Source: Chryseobacterium sp. 36-9 (GTDB lineage: Bacteria; Bacteroidota; Bacteroidia; Flavobacteriales; Weeksellaceae). Taken from it: 64,000 nucleotides of DNA. Below the pieces are notes generated by a model. It searched no databases. It was not told where the DNA came from and worked only from the letters and a program-made list of their open reading frames with translations. This document shows, piece after piece, positions 41,420 to 50,564 of this stretch. Each line of letters starts with the position of its first letter. Position 1 is the first letter of the stretch. The position numbers and the translations under genes are program-made. The DNA is taken from NCBI GenBank assembly GCA_001898785.1, contig MKVE01000018.1, positions 1 to 64,000 on the forward strand, written 5' to 3'.

Positions 41420-42613
41420 TTAGATTACTCCTAATTTTTTTCCCACTTTTTCAAAAGCGGCAATGGCCTTATCCAGATGCTCTCTGGTATGAGCTGCAGA
41501 CAGCTGAACTCTGATTCTGGCTTTTCCTTTCGGAACAACAGGATAAAAGAACCCGATCACATAAATATCTTCCGCTAAAAGTTTCTCCGCCATTTCCTGT
41601 GCTAATTTAGCATCGTATAACATTACCGGAACAATAGCAGCATCGCCGTTTGGAATATCGAATCCTTTAACTTTCATTTCTTTTCTGAAATATTCTGCGT
41701 TTTCCATGACTTTATCTCTTAAAGAAGTGTCGCCGAAAATCATATCCAAAACTTTGGAAGCGGCACCAACAATTCCCGGAGCTAATGAGTTAGAAAATAA
41801 ATAAGGACGAGAACGTTGTCTCAACATATCGATGATTTCTTTTTTTCCTGAAGTAAATCCACCCAATGCACCTCCTAAAGCTTTTCCTAAAGTTGAAGTA
41901 ATGATATCTACTCTGCCCATAACACCATTAGCTTCGTGAGTTCCACGACCTGTTTTTCCGATAAAACCTGTTGCGTGAGAATCATCAACCATAACCAAAG
42001 CATCATATTTATCTGCCAAATCGCAAACCCCTTTTAGGTCAGCCACGATTCCGTCCATAGAGAAAACACCGTCCGTCACAATGATTTTGAATCTGTGATT
42101 TTTTTCAGAAGCCGCAATCAATTGTGCTTCCAGATCTTCCATATTATTGTTTTTGTAACGATACCTTGCAGACTTACATAACCTTACTCCATCAATAATA
42201 GAAGCGTGATTCAGCTCATCGGAGATAATTGCATCTTCTTCCGAGAATAATGGTTCAAAAACGCCTCCATTGGCATCAAAACAAGCGGCGTAAAGAATTG
42301 TGTCTTCCATTCCCAAGAAATTAGAAATCTTAGCTTCCAAATCTTTATGAATATCCTGAGTTCCACAGATGAAACGAACCGATGACATCCCATAACCGTG
42401 AGAATTAATTGCATCTTGTGACGCTTTCATCACTTCCGGATTGTTGGACAATCCCAAATAATTGTTGGCACAAAAGTTCAGAAGCTTTTTCCCACCAACT
42501 TCTATCTCAGCACTTTGTTGCGATGTAATGATTCTTTCTCTTTTGAAAAGTCCGTCGTTTTCTATGTTTTTTAATTCGTTTGTGATGTTCTCAAGGAATT
42601 TTTTTGATATCAT
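41420..42613 (-). CDS. kbl: Glycine C-acetyltransferase (2-amino-3-ketobutyrate CoA ligase)
   Basis: This is a cytoplasmic PLP enzyme of 397 residues that splits 2-amino-3-ketobutyrate with CoA into glycine and acetyl-CoA, in threonine breakdown. The PLP lysine is Lys244 in [10 protein letters not shown], as in E. coli Kbl. The [21 protein letters not shown] and [12 protein letters not shown] segments are conserved. The usual partner threonine dehydrogenase (tdh) is not adjacent. Confidence 0.95.
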   Translation of the reverse strand: MISKKFLENITNELKNIENDGLFKRERIITSQQSAEIEVGGKKLLNFCANNYLGLSNNPEVMKASQDAINSHGYGMSSVRFICGTQDIHKDLEAKISNFLGMEDTILYAACFDANGGVFEPLFSEEDAIISDELNHASIIDGVRLCKSARYRYKNNNMEDLEAQLIAASEKNHRFKIIVTDGVFSMDGIVADLKGVCDLADKYDALVMVDDSHATGFIGKTGRGTHEANGVMGRVDIITSTLGKALGGALGGFTSGKKEIIDMLRQRSRPYLFSNSLAPGIVGAASKVLDMIFGDTSLRDKVMENAEYFRKEMKVKGFDIPNGDAAIVPVMLYDAKLAQEMAEKLLAEDIYVIGFFYPVVPKGKARIRVQLSAAHTREHLDKAIAAFEKVGKKLGVI

Positions 42614-42642
42614 TTTTATTGATTTTCGATTTTAACAAAAAT

Positions 42643-42672
42643 AAAAAAAGCACCGTAATAAAGTGCTTTTTT
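42643..42672 (-). terminator. Terminator of the T9SS M1 peptidase gene
   Basis: The stem AAAAAAGCAC / GTGCTTTTTT has a T-run on the minus strand. It lies between the M1 peptidase stop and the kbl start. Confidence 0.85.
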
Positions 42673-42687
42673 GAATGTTTTTATTTT

Positions 42688-44616
42688 TTATTCCTTTATA
42701 ATTTTGATAGTCTGCTGATTAAATTTCAAAATATAAGCTCCTTTAACGAAAGCCGAAATATTGATCTCTGAATCCGGGTTCGCAATTCCGTTTTTAATTA
42801 GTTTTCCGTCTATTGAGAAAATCTCATAATCGGTTGATTTTTCTAAACCTGAGATCTTGATAAAAGATTTTGCAGGATTTGGATAAACGTTATTACTTTT
42901 TTGATTGATGTCACTTACGGCAAGATTATTATCTTTTGTAACTGTAGATCCTTTTGTCAATATCTGCCTGTCATAATTAAAGCTAACATTAGTAACGTCA
43001 AAACCGACATCCTGAGTAAAATATTGATTATTAGAAGTATGATCCAAGACAAAATAAGCTGTCTGTCCGCCAGAACCGCTTACCCTGATCGGTAAAGGCA
43101 TTTCATAAAAAGCAACTGTTGGAGAGCTGGTCGTCTGACCAACCAGAAACGTTAGTTTTTTGGTATTTGTATTTTGAGTCCATCTTATCTGATATATTGG
43201 GTAGCCTTCTCCAAAAATCCAGTCATTAAAAAATTCGGTAAAATTTTTTCCTGTAAAAGAGGTGGCAAAATCCCTAAAGTCAGTTGTTTTCACATAATTA
43301 TAAGCAAAAGCAGGATTATTCTGATAAGCATTTAACAAGGCATAAAATTGATTGTCGCCAAGAACCCATTTCATCATCCTAAGAACATAACCACCTTTAC
43401 CATAAGATAACCTTCCATTAAAAATCCTGTTAAAATTCAAATCACTATCCGGGATGTAAACACTTCCACCAGGATCACTTGTGATAAAATCAATTTCGTT
43501 GGACAAAAAAGTCTGAAATTGTGATGTAGTCATTAGCAATGTTTCATTTGTCAAATGTTCGCCAAAAGTTGCAAAGCCTTCATTCAGCCAGATATCATTC
43601 CATGCGCCGCAAGTTAATTTATCTCCAAACCATTGATGCGCCAATTCGTGTGCAATCAATCTTTGGTTGAATCCTCCCATTGATGTCATTGTTGCGTGCT
43701 CCATTCCGCCACCCCAATTAAACTGCATGTGTCCATATTTTTCGTTTCTGTAAGGATATAAACCAAAATGATCTTCAAAGTTTTGCATACATGTACTTGT
43801 CCAATTCAGTGTTGATTGTGTAGAGGAAGTAGCAAAACCGGGATAAACGTAGTTAAGAAACGGAAAAGATCCATTGGATGTCGTGATTGTAGAGTTCAAC
43901 TTAGTATAATTAGAAATTCCTAAAGCAAAAAGATAAGCCGGAATCGGATAATTGGTCTGCCAATAAGTGAGTTTTCTTCCGTTTCCTAAAATAGTCTCAG
44001 ACATCAGTTTTCCATTAGAGCCAACTGTGTATTCAGCGGGTGTGGTAATTTTGATATCCAGCTTTTCAATTTTATCATTCATGCTTTGCTTTGTCGGCCA
44101 CCATTCTTTTGCACCAAAAGGTTCTGATAAAGTTGCCAGAACAGGATCTCCTGCAGTTGTGAAATCTGCGACAAAAGCATCTGAACTTCCATCCGGAACT
44201 CCGCTGTATGTTATTGATAAAGAATCTGTTGTTTGAGCAGAAAGAGCTGCCGGAAAATTAATTTTGATTTCATCGGTATTCAGTTGTTGGAAAGCCAGAT
44301 TCTGTCCGTGATATTTTACATTAGAAACTGTCAGATTATTAGCCAGATCAAAATAAATATCAGATGAATTCTGCAACATTTTGAAATGAGAAGTCACAGT
44401 TCCTGAAACATACTGCTGTGTAGGGTCTAAGTCCAGTTCCAATCTTACATATTGCAGATCATAGTTCAAAGTGTTAGGATTAATATTGACATCTAAGGCG
44501 GATCTGGATGCAGATTTTTTTTCAGATTCTATTAATTCCTTTCTTTCGTTATCAAATTGCCCAAAAACAGAATTAATTGTCAGTAAAACCATTAACAATC
44601 CATATAATTGTTTCAT
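42688..44616 (-). CDS. T9SS-exported M1 family metallopeptidase
   Basis: This is a 642-residue zinc peptidase with a signal peptide of about 19 residues (NSVFGQF). The M1 zinc site is His323-Glu324-x-x-His327 (HELAHQWFGD) with Glu346 (LNEGFA). A GGGMEHATM substrate motif precedes it. The last 75 residues are a type A T9SS sorting domain (VYPNPAKSFIKIS...KGAYILKF). It should reach the cell surface or medium, unlike the periplasmic M1 enzyme at 28587-31097. It probably degrades peptides outside the cell. Confidence 0.92.
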   Translation of the reverse strand: MKQLYGLLMVLLTINSVFGQFDNERKELIESEKKSASRSALDVNINPNTLNYDLQYVRLELDLDPTQQYVSGTVTSHFKMLQNSSDIYFDLANNLTVSNVKYHGQNLAFQQLNTDEIKINFPAALSAQTTDSLSITYSGVPDGSSDAFVADFTTAGDPVLATLSEPFGAKEWWPTKQSMNDKIEKLDIKITTPAEYTVGSNGKLMSETILGNGRKLTYWQTNYPIPAYLFALGISNYTKLNSTITTSNGSFPFLNYVYPGFATSSTQSTLNWTSTCMQNFEDHFGLYPYRNEKYGHMQFNWGGGMEHATMTSMGGFNQRLIAHELAHQWFGDKLTCGAWNDIWLNEGFATFGEHLTNETLLMTTSQFQTFLSNEIDFITSDPGGSVYIPDSDLNFNRIFNGRLSYGKGGYVLRMMKWVLGDNQFYALLNAYQNNPAFAYNYVKTTDFRDFATSFTGKNFTEFFNDWIFGEGYPIYQIRWTQNTNTKKLTFLVGQTTSSPTVAFYEMPLPIRVSGSGGQTAYFVLDHTSNNQYFTQDVGFDVTNVSFNYDRQILTKGSTVTKDNNLAVSDINQKSNNVYPNPAKSFIKISGLEKSTDYEIFSIDGKLIKNGIANPDSEINISAFVKGAYILKFNQQTIKIIKE

Positions 44617-44644
44617 TTTATTTAATTTTATTCAAAGCTACAAA

Positions 44645-44673
44645 AAAAACTCATCCCGAAGAGATGAGTTTTT
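44645..44673 (-). terminator. dacB terminator
   Basis: The stem AAAAACTCATC / GATGAGTTTTT has a T-run on the minus strand, just downstream of the dacB stop. Confidence 0.87.
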
Positions 44674-44693
44674 AAATTATAAATCATTGATTA

Positions 44694-46157
44694 TTACAAA
44701 TCTAAAGTCGGATCCAGCAACTGTTCCATTCTGTCTTTTACCTGATTCACAGATCCAGAAAATTTATTGATCAGCAAAGAAAAAACGAGTGTTTTGTTGC
44801 TTCTTGTTTTGATGTAACCTGCCAGACATTTTACACCATTCAGCGTTCCTGTTTTTGCAAAAATCTGTCCATTGGAATTGACCATAAACATATGCTTCAA
44901 TGTACCAGATTGTCCGGCAATTGGCAAAGATTCAAAATATTCTTTATAATAAGGTGACTTCATCATCTTAGCTAAAAATTTAGCCTGAGAAATCGGTGTT
45001 ACCGTATGAGCTTTCGATAATCCGCTTCCGTCCATATAATTAAGACCATTCAAATCAAAACCAATGGACTGCAAATGTTCTGTTACAACCTGTCTTCCCG
45101 ATTCTATCGTCTGATCGCCCAATTTTTGAAAGCCATTAGATTTCAATAATGCTTCGGCATAACCATTGTCACTTCTTTGATTGGTATAATTGACGATTTC
45201 TGCCAAAGTCGGAGATTTATAAGTAGTCAGAATTTCCCGTGGTTCCGGTTCTCTGTCAACAATTTTCGGCGTTACTTTTCCAACGACAGTAATCTTATTT
45301 TTAAGCAGGCTTTCTCTTAATTTATTTGCCAGAAAAGCTGGTGGTTCGGCTACTTTAGTAGTGACCCAGGCACCTTCAAATTTATCGGCATAAACCAGTT
45401 TGTTAGCGTAAGGAGAGATATAAAAATACTTTTTCTGCTGATTAAAAGGGTTATTAGACTGGTTGATCAGCAATTTTTCGTTTCTTGGATCGATATCTTT
45501 TGTCGTTCCTACAGGCAGATAGTAATTCTTCTGTTCCAGCCAAACCACATTCTGCGGAAGTTCCTGTCTTTTATTCTCCTTAAAGACTGCAGTCTGGATG
45601 ACAATATCTCCTGTGACTTTTTTAATCCCTTTTTCCTGAATCGCATCCATATACTGACTAACGATCTGTCCGTAGCTTGCTGCGCCACCTCGGTTTCCGC
45701 CCAATGACGGATCACCGCTTCCTACGATGTAGAGATTTCCTGTCAAAACACCGTCCGCATCAATACTTCCGGAATATTCTAACTGAGTGTTCCATCGATA
45801 TTGCGTCCCTAACAAAGCAAATGCGGTTTCAGTTGTCAGTAATTTGGTTGTAGAAGCCGGAATCAACGGAGCTGTCTCGTTATAAGCCGTAACAATTTTT
45901 TCCGTTTTCGGATCATACACTACAAATCCCCAGTTCGCATTTCTTAGAACCGGATCTGTAAACATCTTATTGATATTAAATTCAATCTGTTCTTTTGGAG
46001 AAAGCAGCGCCTTTTCTGCGGTGACATCCTTAACAAGATTCTGCTGGTCAGCAACTTGCGGATATGTAGAAACTGCGACGCTTCCTTGCGAAAAAACAAA
46101 TGAGGAAATACCAATTGAGATAATTGAAAAGTAATTTCTTAATTTATTCATTCTCAA
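44694..46157 (-). CDS. dacB: D-alanyl-D-alanine carboxypeptidase/endopeptidase (PBP4)
   Basis: This is a periplasmic S13-family penicillin-binding protein of 487 residues, PBP4-like. It trims D-Ala and opens cross-links of peptidoglycan. A signal peptide is present (FVFSQG, residue 23). The catalytic SxxK is Ser102-Thr-Thr-Lys105 in LIPASTTKLLT, SxN is SDN in QRSDNGYAEALL, and KTG is in FAKTGTLNGVKC. The start could also be the Met at residue 3. It is not linked to other cell-wall genes here. Confidence 0.93.
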   Translation of the reverse strand: MRMNKLRNYFSIISIGISSFVFSQGSVAVSTYPQVADQQNLVKDVTAEKALLSPKEQIEFNINKMFTDPVLRNANWGFVVYDPKTEKIVTAYNETAPLIPASTTKLLTTETAFALLGTQYRWNTQLEYSGSIDADGVLTGNLYIVGSGDPSLGGNRGGAASYGQIVSQYMDAIQEKGIKKVTGDIVIQTAVFKENKRQELPQNVVWLEQKNYYLPVGTTKDIDPRNEKLLINQSNNPFNQQKKYFYISPYANKLVYADKFEGAWVTTKVAEPPAFLANKLRESLLKNKITVVGKVTPKIVDREPEPREILTTYKSPTLAEIVNYTNQRSDNGYAEALLKSNGFQKLGDQTIESGRQVVTEHLQSIGFDLNGLNYMDGSGLSKAHTVTPISQAKFLAKMMKSPYYKEYFESLPIAGQSGTLKHMFMVNSNGQIFAKTGTLNGVKCLAGYIKTRSNKTLVFSLLINKFSGSVNQVKDRMEQLLDPTLDL

Positions 46158-46301
46158 ACGAATTACAATTTTGTTGAATTATTATTAATAATAAATTTTA
46201 TAGAACTAAATCTTATTCTCAAAACGAAGTAAAATTAGAGAATATTGCCAAGGGTTTTACAGTTGACCGTAATAAAAAATTGGAAATTGCGTTAAAAATT
46301 G

Positions 46302-48749
46302 TTAAAAATCAACAAACAAATCTTTTTTCACGGATTTGTAAGCCGTAATTTCATCAAACTCATCAAAAGATTTTAAGAGTAATTCTTTATAGACTTTATA
46401 GTTTTTATTTTTAGGAAATTTGAGAAGAATCTGATATTGATAAAGATTATTAAGCCTTGCTATAGGTGACTTTTCCGGGCCTAGAACACATTCCTCCGGA
46501 ATGTATTTTCTGAGAATCGAACCTAAAAACTGAGAAGCACGGTTGATTTTGTCTTCTTTCCTGTGTTTCAGTTCAATCATTATTAATTTCACAAATGGCG
46601 GATAGAGAAACTTTTTTCTTTCATCCAGAAAATAATTATAAATCTCTTTAACGTTCTGATTTTTAATCAATTCGAAAACAGAATGTGACGGATTATAAGT
46701 CTGAATGAGAATTTTCCCATTTCCGGACACACGTCCTGCGCGTCCTGCAACCTGGGTAATCAATTGATATGCCCGCTCTTCCGCACGAAAGTCCTGAACA
46801 TGGATCAGAGCATCTGCCTTTGGAATCGCCACCAATTCTATATTATCAAAATCCAGACCTTTGGATATCATTTGCGTTCCAACCAAGATATCGGTTTCTC
46901 CATTTTCCAGTTTTTCGTAGAGTTTCTCATAAGCAAATTTCTTTCGCATCGAGTCAACATCCATTCTGTCCACTTCCGAATCAGAGAATATATTTTTGGT
47001 TTCCTCTTCGATTTGTTCAACGCCAACACCTCTTGTATTCAGGTTTTCACCGTGACAGCTTGGACAAACTGTTGGTTTTCCGGAACGGTGGCCGCAATAA
47101 TGACACTTCAGCTCATTCGAAGTTTTGTGATAGGTCATTACCACATCACAATTACTACAATAAGTGACGTGGCCGCAAGTTTCACATTCGATGACATTCG
47201 CATAACCACGGCGATTATGAAGAATAATGGTTTGTTTTTTGTGTTCTAATTGAAGATTGATTTCGTCAACCATTTTTTGACTGAAATTCCCAACAATTTT
47301 CTTTTGATTTTGCGCTTCTTTGATATCGATGATTTCAAATTTCGGCAAATCCACTTTCCCAAATCTTTCATTAAGAGTCACATAACGCAATTTATCCTTC
47401 ATCGCCAAGTCGTAACTTTCTAAAGAAGGCGTTGCTGAACCTAAAATCAATTTGGATTGATAAAATTCTGCCAGCATCATCGCAGAATCTTTCGCATTGA
47501 AAAAGAAGTACTGGTCTCTTGGTCTGTAAGCCGAATCGTGTTCTTCATCAACAATGATTAATCCCAGATTTTCAAATGGTAAAAACAACGAATTGCGCGT
47601 TCCAATCAGGATTTGAAGCTCATTATTTTTGATTTTTTTCCAGACTTCTACTCTTTCAAAATCAGTCAGTTTATTATGATAAAAACCTAGTTTTTTGCCG
47701 TATTTTTTTTCCAGACGGATTGTGATTTGTTTGGTCAAAGCGATCTCTGGCAAAAGCAAAAGGACATTTTTTCCGAAGTTGACGCAGTCTTCAATCTTCT
47801 CAAGGTAAATGTGCGTTTTTCCCGATGAAGTCACACCATGAAGCAACACATTTTTGTCTTCATCAAAAGCCTGATTGATTTCTGAAATCGATTTTTTCTG
47901 ATTTTCTGTCAGTTCTTCAATCTCTTCAATCTCGCCTTCGTAAGAATCGATTCTGTCTTTTTCAAGAAAATATTCTGTGACCCAACCTTTTTCTACCAAG
48001 GATTTAAGTTGTTGATTGACAAAATTGCCCTCATCAAAAACCAAAGATTTCCTGATTGGATTTTCCGGATTATCAATTTGTTTTGAAAGGATATTTAAGA
48101 ATAAATCTTTTTGTTTTTTGGCTTTATCCAGTTTCAAAAGAATCATTGCCAGATTCTCAGAAACCAGCGCTTCGTCATTGATTTTCAGGTAGGCAATTTC
48201 TTTTGCTTTATATTTTTCAGTGATTTTTTCATCGACTGAAATGTAGCGTTCATCAATCAGCGAATTGATGGTTTTAATGATTTCTTTTTTCGGGATGAAG
48301 GCTTCGATCTCTTGCAAATTCAGCATTTGTCGAACTTCCAAAGCTTGGAGAAGATACGTTTCGTTCGCGTCCAGATTTTGCCAGTCAATGGTTCTTTCGG
48401 ATAATAATCTGACGTATGTTTCACTTTCCAGCTTGAGAGAAGACGGAAATGCCAAACGGTAAATTTCGCCCAGATTGCAGAGATAATAAGAACTCATCCA
48501 GTTCCAGAATTCCAGTTGTTGTTTCGGAACAATCGGTTGATTGTCTAATAGACTGATAATGTCTTTCGGAACAAATGTTTCTTCAAAATCATCGAACAGT
48601 TCCGCAACAATTCCTGTGTAGATTTTCTTCCCACGAAACGGAACCAAAACCCGCATTCCAACTTCAATTTTCTCTAAAAAATCTACCGGAACTTTGTACG
48701 TGAAAGTTCCTTTAAGATTGAGTGGAAGAATGATTTGAGCGAATTGCAA
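46302..48749 (-). CDS. priA: Primosomal protein N' (replication restart helicase)
   Basis: This is a cytoplasmic superfamily 2 helicase of 815 residues that reloads the replisome at stalled forks. An N-terminal DNA-binding domain is followed by Walker A in HGVTSSGKTHIY, the DEEH box, and GSATPS. Eight Cys bind two zinc ions (residues 522, 525, 531, 534, 549, 552, 562 and 565). Motif VI is QVAGRAGR. All conserved features are intact. It is a single gene. Confidence 0.96.
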   Translation of the reverse strand: MQFAQIILPLNLKGTFTYKVPVDFLEKIEVGMRVLVPFRGKKIYTGIVAELFDDFEETFVPKDIISLLDNQPIVPKQQLEFWNWMSSYYLCNLGEIYRLAFPSSLKLESETYVRLLSERTIDWQNLDANETYLLQALEVRQMLNLQEIEAFIPKKEIIKTINSLIDERYISVDEKITEKYKAKEIAYLKINDEALVSENLAMILLKLDKAKKQKDLFLNILSKQIDNPENPIRKSLVFDEGNFVNQQLKSLVEKGWVTEYFLEKDRIDSYEGEIEEIEELTENQKKSISEINQAFDEDKNVLLHGVTSSGKTHIYLEKIEDCVNFGKNVLLLLPEIALTKQITIRLEKKYGKKLGFYHNKLTDFERVEVWKKIKNNELQILIGTRNSLFLPFENLGLIIVDEEHDSAYRPRDQYFFFNAKDSAMMLAEFYQSKLILGSATPSLESYDLAMKDKLRYVTLNERFGKVDLPKFEIIDIKEAQNQKKIVGNFSQKMVDEINLQLEHKKQTIILHNRRGYANVIECETCGHVTYCSNCDVVMTYHKTSNELKCHYCGHRSGKPTVCPSCHGENLNTRGVGVEQIEEETKNIFSDSEVDRMDVDSMRKKFAYEKLYEKLENGETDILVGTQMISKGLDFDNIELVAIPKADALIHVQDFRAEERAYQLITQVAGRAGRVSGNGKILIQTYNPSHSVFELIKNQNVKEIYNYFLDERKKFLYPPFVKLIMIELKHRKEDKINRASQFLGSILRKYIPEECVLGPEKSPIARLNNLYQYQILLKFPKNKNYKVYKELLLKSFDEFDEITAYKSVKKDLFVDF

Positions 48750-48763
48750 TTTGTTATATTTTT

Positions 48764-48830
48764 AACGCAAAGTGCGCAAAGATTTTTTATTAATTATTGA
48801 GAATATTTTAAGATCACAAAGCCGTAAAAC
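48764..48830 (+). repeat. AACGCAAAG-type dispersed repeat, copy 3
   Basis: AACGCAAAGTGCGCAAAGATT, an AT-rich spacer with TATTGAGAATATTTTAAG, then CACAAAGCCGTAAAACTT. It lies in the same orientation as the copy at 49652-49720; together they bracket the ABC ATPase gene. Confidence 0.75.
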
Positions 48831-48883
48831 TTAGCCAATAAATACTAATTTAAATTCAATGACAATTATTTATCACTTATAAC

Positions 48884-49579
48884 CTAAACCGTATAACTCT
48901 GGAACGCCTCTTCCAAGCTTGCAAATTTGCCTTTGAATTCTGAAATTGGAGAATCCTGGATGATATTGCCTTGATGAATCAAAATCACGCGCGAGCAAAG
49001 CGCTTCAACTTCCTGCATTATATGCGTGGACAAAATCACGGTTTTTGCTTTTCCGATTTCTTTGATGACATTTCGGATTTCTATGATTTGATTCGGATCA
49101 AGTCCGTTAGTTGGTTCGTCCAAAATCAACAAATCCGGCTCGTGAAGAATGGCTTGAGCCAAACCAACTCTTTGTTTGTAACCTTTGGAAAGCTGACTGA
49201 TTTTCTTTGATTTTTCCGGCGTAATGCCAACCAAATCGATAACCTGTTCTACTCTTTCTTTTTTGATATTATGAAGATTCGCGACGAATTGAAGATATTC
49301 TTTCACAAACATCTCGTTGTAAAGCGGATTATTTTCCGGAAGGAAACCGATTTTCTTTTTGGATTCGATTTCGTTTTCTGAAATACTTTTTTCGTCCAAA
49401 AGAATCTCGCCTTCATCAATTTTCAGAACGCCTGTTATGGATTTCATCAGCGTGGATTTTCCAGCTCCGTTGGGGCCGAGTAATCCGATTATTTCGTTGT
49501 TAGCGATTGTTATATTGATATCGTTTAGCGCAATCTGCTCTCCGAATTTTTTAGTCAGTCCTGAAATTTTTAAAGACAT
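48884..49579 (-). CDS. ABC transporter ATPase, GldA-like
   Basis: This is a cytoplasmic ABC ATPase of 231 residues. It shows Walker A GPNGAGKST, signature LSKGYKQRVG, Walker B LLILDEP and the STHIMQEVEAL switch. The sequence resembles GldA of gliding-motility ABC exporters and other ABC-2 ATPases. It is shorter than the usual GldA (about 300), lacking the C-terminal extension. No permease is adjacent. It is flanked on both sides by copies of the same dispersed repeat. The GldA identity is tentative. Confidence 0.8.
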   Translation of the reverse strand: MSLKISGLTKKFGEQIALNDINITIANNEIIGLLGPNGAGKSTLMKSITGVLKIDEGEILLDEKSISENEIESKKKIGFLPENNPLYNEMFVKEYLQFVANLHNIKKERVEQVIDLVGITPEKSKKISQLSKGYKQRVGLAQAILHEPDLLILDEPTNGLDPNQIIEIRNVIKEIGKAKTVILSTHIMQEVEALCSRVILIHQGNIIQDSPISEFKGKFASLEEAFQSYTV

Positions 49580-49651
49580 CGGGTTATTTATAAGTGATGA
49601 ATTATGAATGATTCTTAATCTTTACAAAAATATGAAAATTACTGCATCTTT

Positions 49652-49720
49652 TTAAACGCAAAGAGCGCAAAGATTTTTATACATTATTGAAAATATTTTT
49701 AAGAGTCGCAAAGACGCTTC
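49652..49720 (+). repeat. AACGCAAAG-type dispersed repeat, copy 4
   Basis: AACGCAAAGAGCGCAAAGATT, spacer with TATTGAAAATATTTTTAAG, then GTCGCAAAGACGCTTCGC. It is closely similar to the copy at 48764-48830. Confidence 0.78.
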
Positions 49721-49749
49721 GCTCAAATAAGAGTTGAACGTAAACTTTT

Positions 49750-49806
49750 TCATTCCGTAGAAATCTCAACACTTTTAAATATAATGGTTTGACTCCTACG
49801 GAATGA
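49750..49806. repeat. CATTCCG inverted repeat, copy 3
   Basis: Arms TCATTCCGTAG (49750-49760) and CTACGGAATGA (49796-49806) are perfect. They extend further outward with partial matching, as in copies 1 and 2. Confidence 0.82.
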
Positions 49807-49848
49807 CAAAATTCTATTTTATAGTAATGTTACATTATATTGAATTCG

Positions 49849-49930
49849 CAGCCCGACTTGAGCGGAAATCCTTTTTACGCAACGTAGTGGAGTGAAAAGA
49901 TTGGGAGCGGAAGGCGGATTAAGCTGCCCA
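49849..49930 (+). repeat. CGGAAATCC-type dispersed repeat, copy 4
   Basis: GCCCGACTTGAGCGGAAATCC, then CTTTTTACGC, a variable centre, AAAAGATTGGGAGCGGAAGG and CGGATTAAG. It lies 70 bases upstream of the sigma-factor gene. Confidence 0.75.
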
Positions 49931-50002
49931 AATAAAAATCATAAATTATTTTTTGTAACAAATTTTTGATATCATTACTAACCGAACAGAGTTAAAGCAA
50001 AA

Positions 50003-50515
50003 ATGGGTTCATCTGAGAAAGAATTTTTAGAGAAAATCGATAAACATAAAGGAATCATCTTCAAGATTTCCAAAATGTATATGGATAATCGTGATGATCA
50101 GAATGACCTTTTTCAGGAGATTGTTTATCAGGTCTGGAAGTCTTTTTCGACATTCGAAGGTAAAAGTGAATTCTCAACCTGGCTTTACAGAATTGCGCTG
50201 AACACAGCAATTATCTTTCTGAAATCTGAGAAAAAACGGAACTTCATTCAAAATGATGATGTCTCACTTTACAAAATAAAAGAAGACGAATACAACCACG
50301 AAGACGAACAAAAACTGAAAGTGATGTACGAATCTATCCAAAAACTGAACCCGATTGACAAAGCTCTGATCTTCTATTACCTGGAAGATTTCTCGGGGAA
50401 AGAAATGGCAGAACAAATGGGAATCTCGGAAGGAAACGCAAGAGTGAAGCTGAACCGTGCGAAAGAAAAGTTAAAGGAATTAATTAATAAAGAGGCTTCG
50501 AGAGCATCAGCCTGA
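50003..50515 (+). CDS. ECF-type RNA polymerase sigma factor
   Basis: This is an alternative sigma factor of 170 residues. Region 2 (about 12-75) carries DDQNDLFQEIVYQVWKSFSTFEGKSEFSTWLYRIALN. Region 4 (about 110-160) has FSGKEMAEQMGISEGNARVKLNRAKEKL, binding the -35 region. No zinc anti-sigma factor follows; instead a membrane protein gene lies 49 bases on and may be its regulator. The last codons (EASRASA) and the stop lie inside a 22-bp dispersed repeat (50496-50517), so the tail appears recruited from repeat DNA. Confidence 0.92.
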   Translation: MGSSEKEFLEKIDKHKGIIFKISKMYMDNRDDQNDLFQEIVYQVWKSFSTFEGKSEFSTWLYRIALNTAIIFLKSEKKRNFIQNDDVSLYKIKEDEYNHEDEQKLKVMYESIQKLNPIDKALIFYYLEDFSGKEMAEQMGISEGNARVKLNRAKEKLKELINKEASRASA

Positions 50516-50517
50516 CA
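50496..50517 (+). repeat. 22-bp repeat forming the sigma gene 3' end
   Basis: CTTCGAGAGCATCAGCCTGACA occurs again at 53849-53870 with two mismatches. Here it encodes the last sigma residues and the stop codon. Confidence 0.8.
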
Positions 50518-50564
50518 GCCAACAACTCAGCTCAGACCAACTATCAACTATAACTATCAAAGAT

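Larger units (their letters stand above)
49580..50002. other. Gene-free stretch, second composite repeat array
   Basis: No gene is seen. In order it holds an AACGCAAAG-type repeat (49652-49720), a CATTCCG hairpin (49750-49806) and a CGGAAATCC-type repeat (49849-49930). This is the same order and orientation as at 8.26-8.66 kb. The promoter of the sigma-factor gene must lie in the last 70 bases. Confidence 0.85.

Noticed and set aside
46764-47249. Plus-strand frame of 161 codons inside priA
   Set aside because: It lies opposite the conserved zinc-binding part of PriA and shows no protein-family features.
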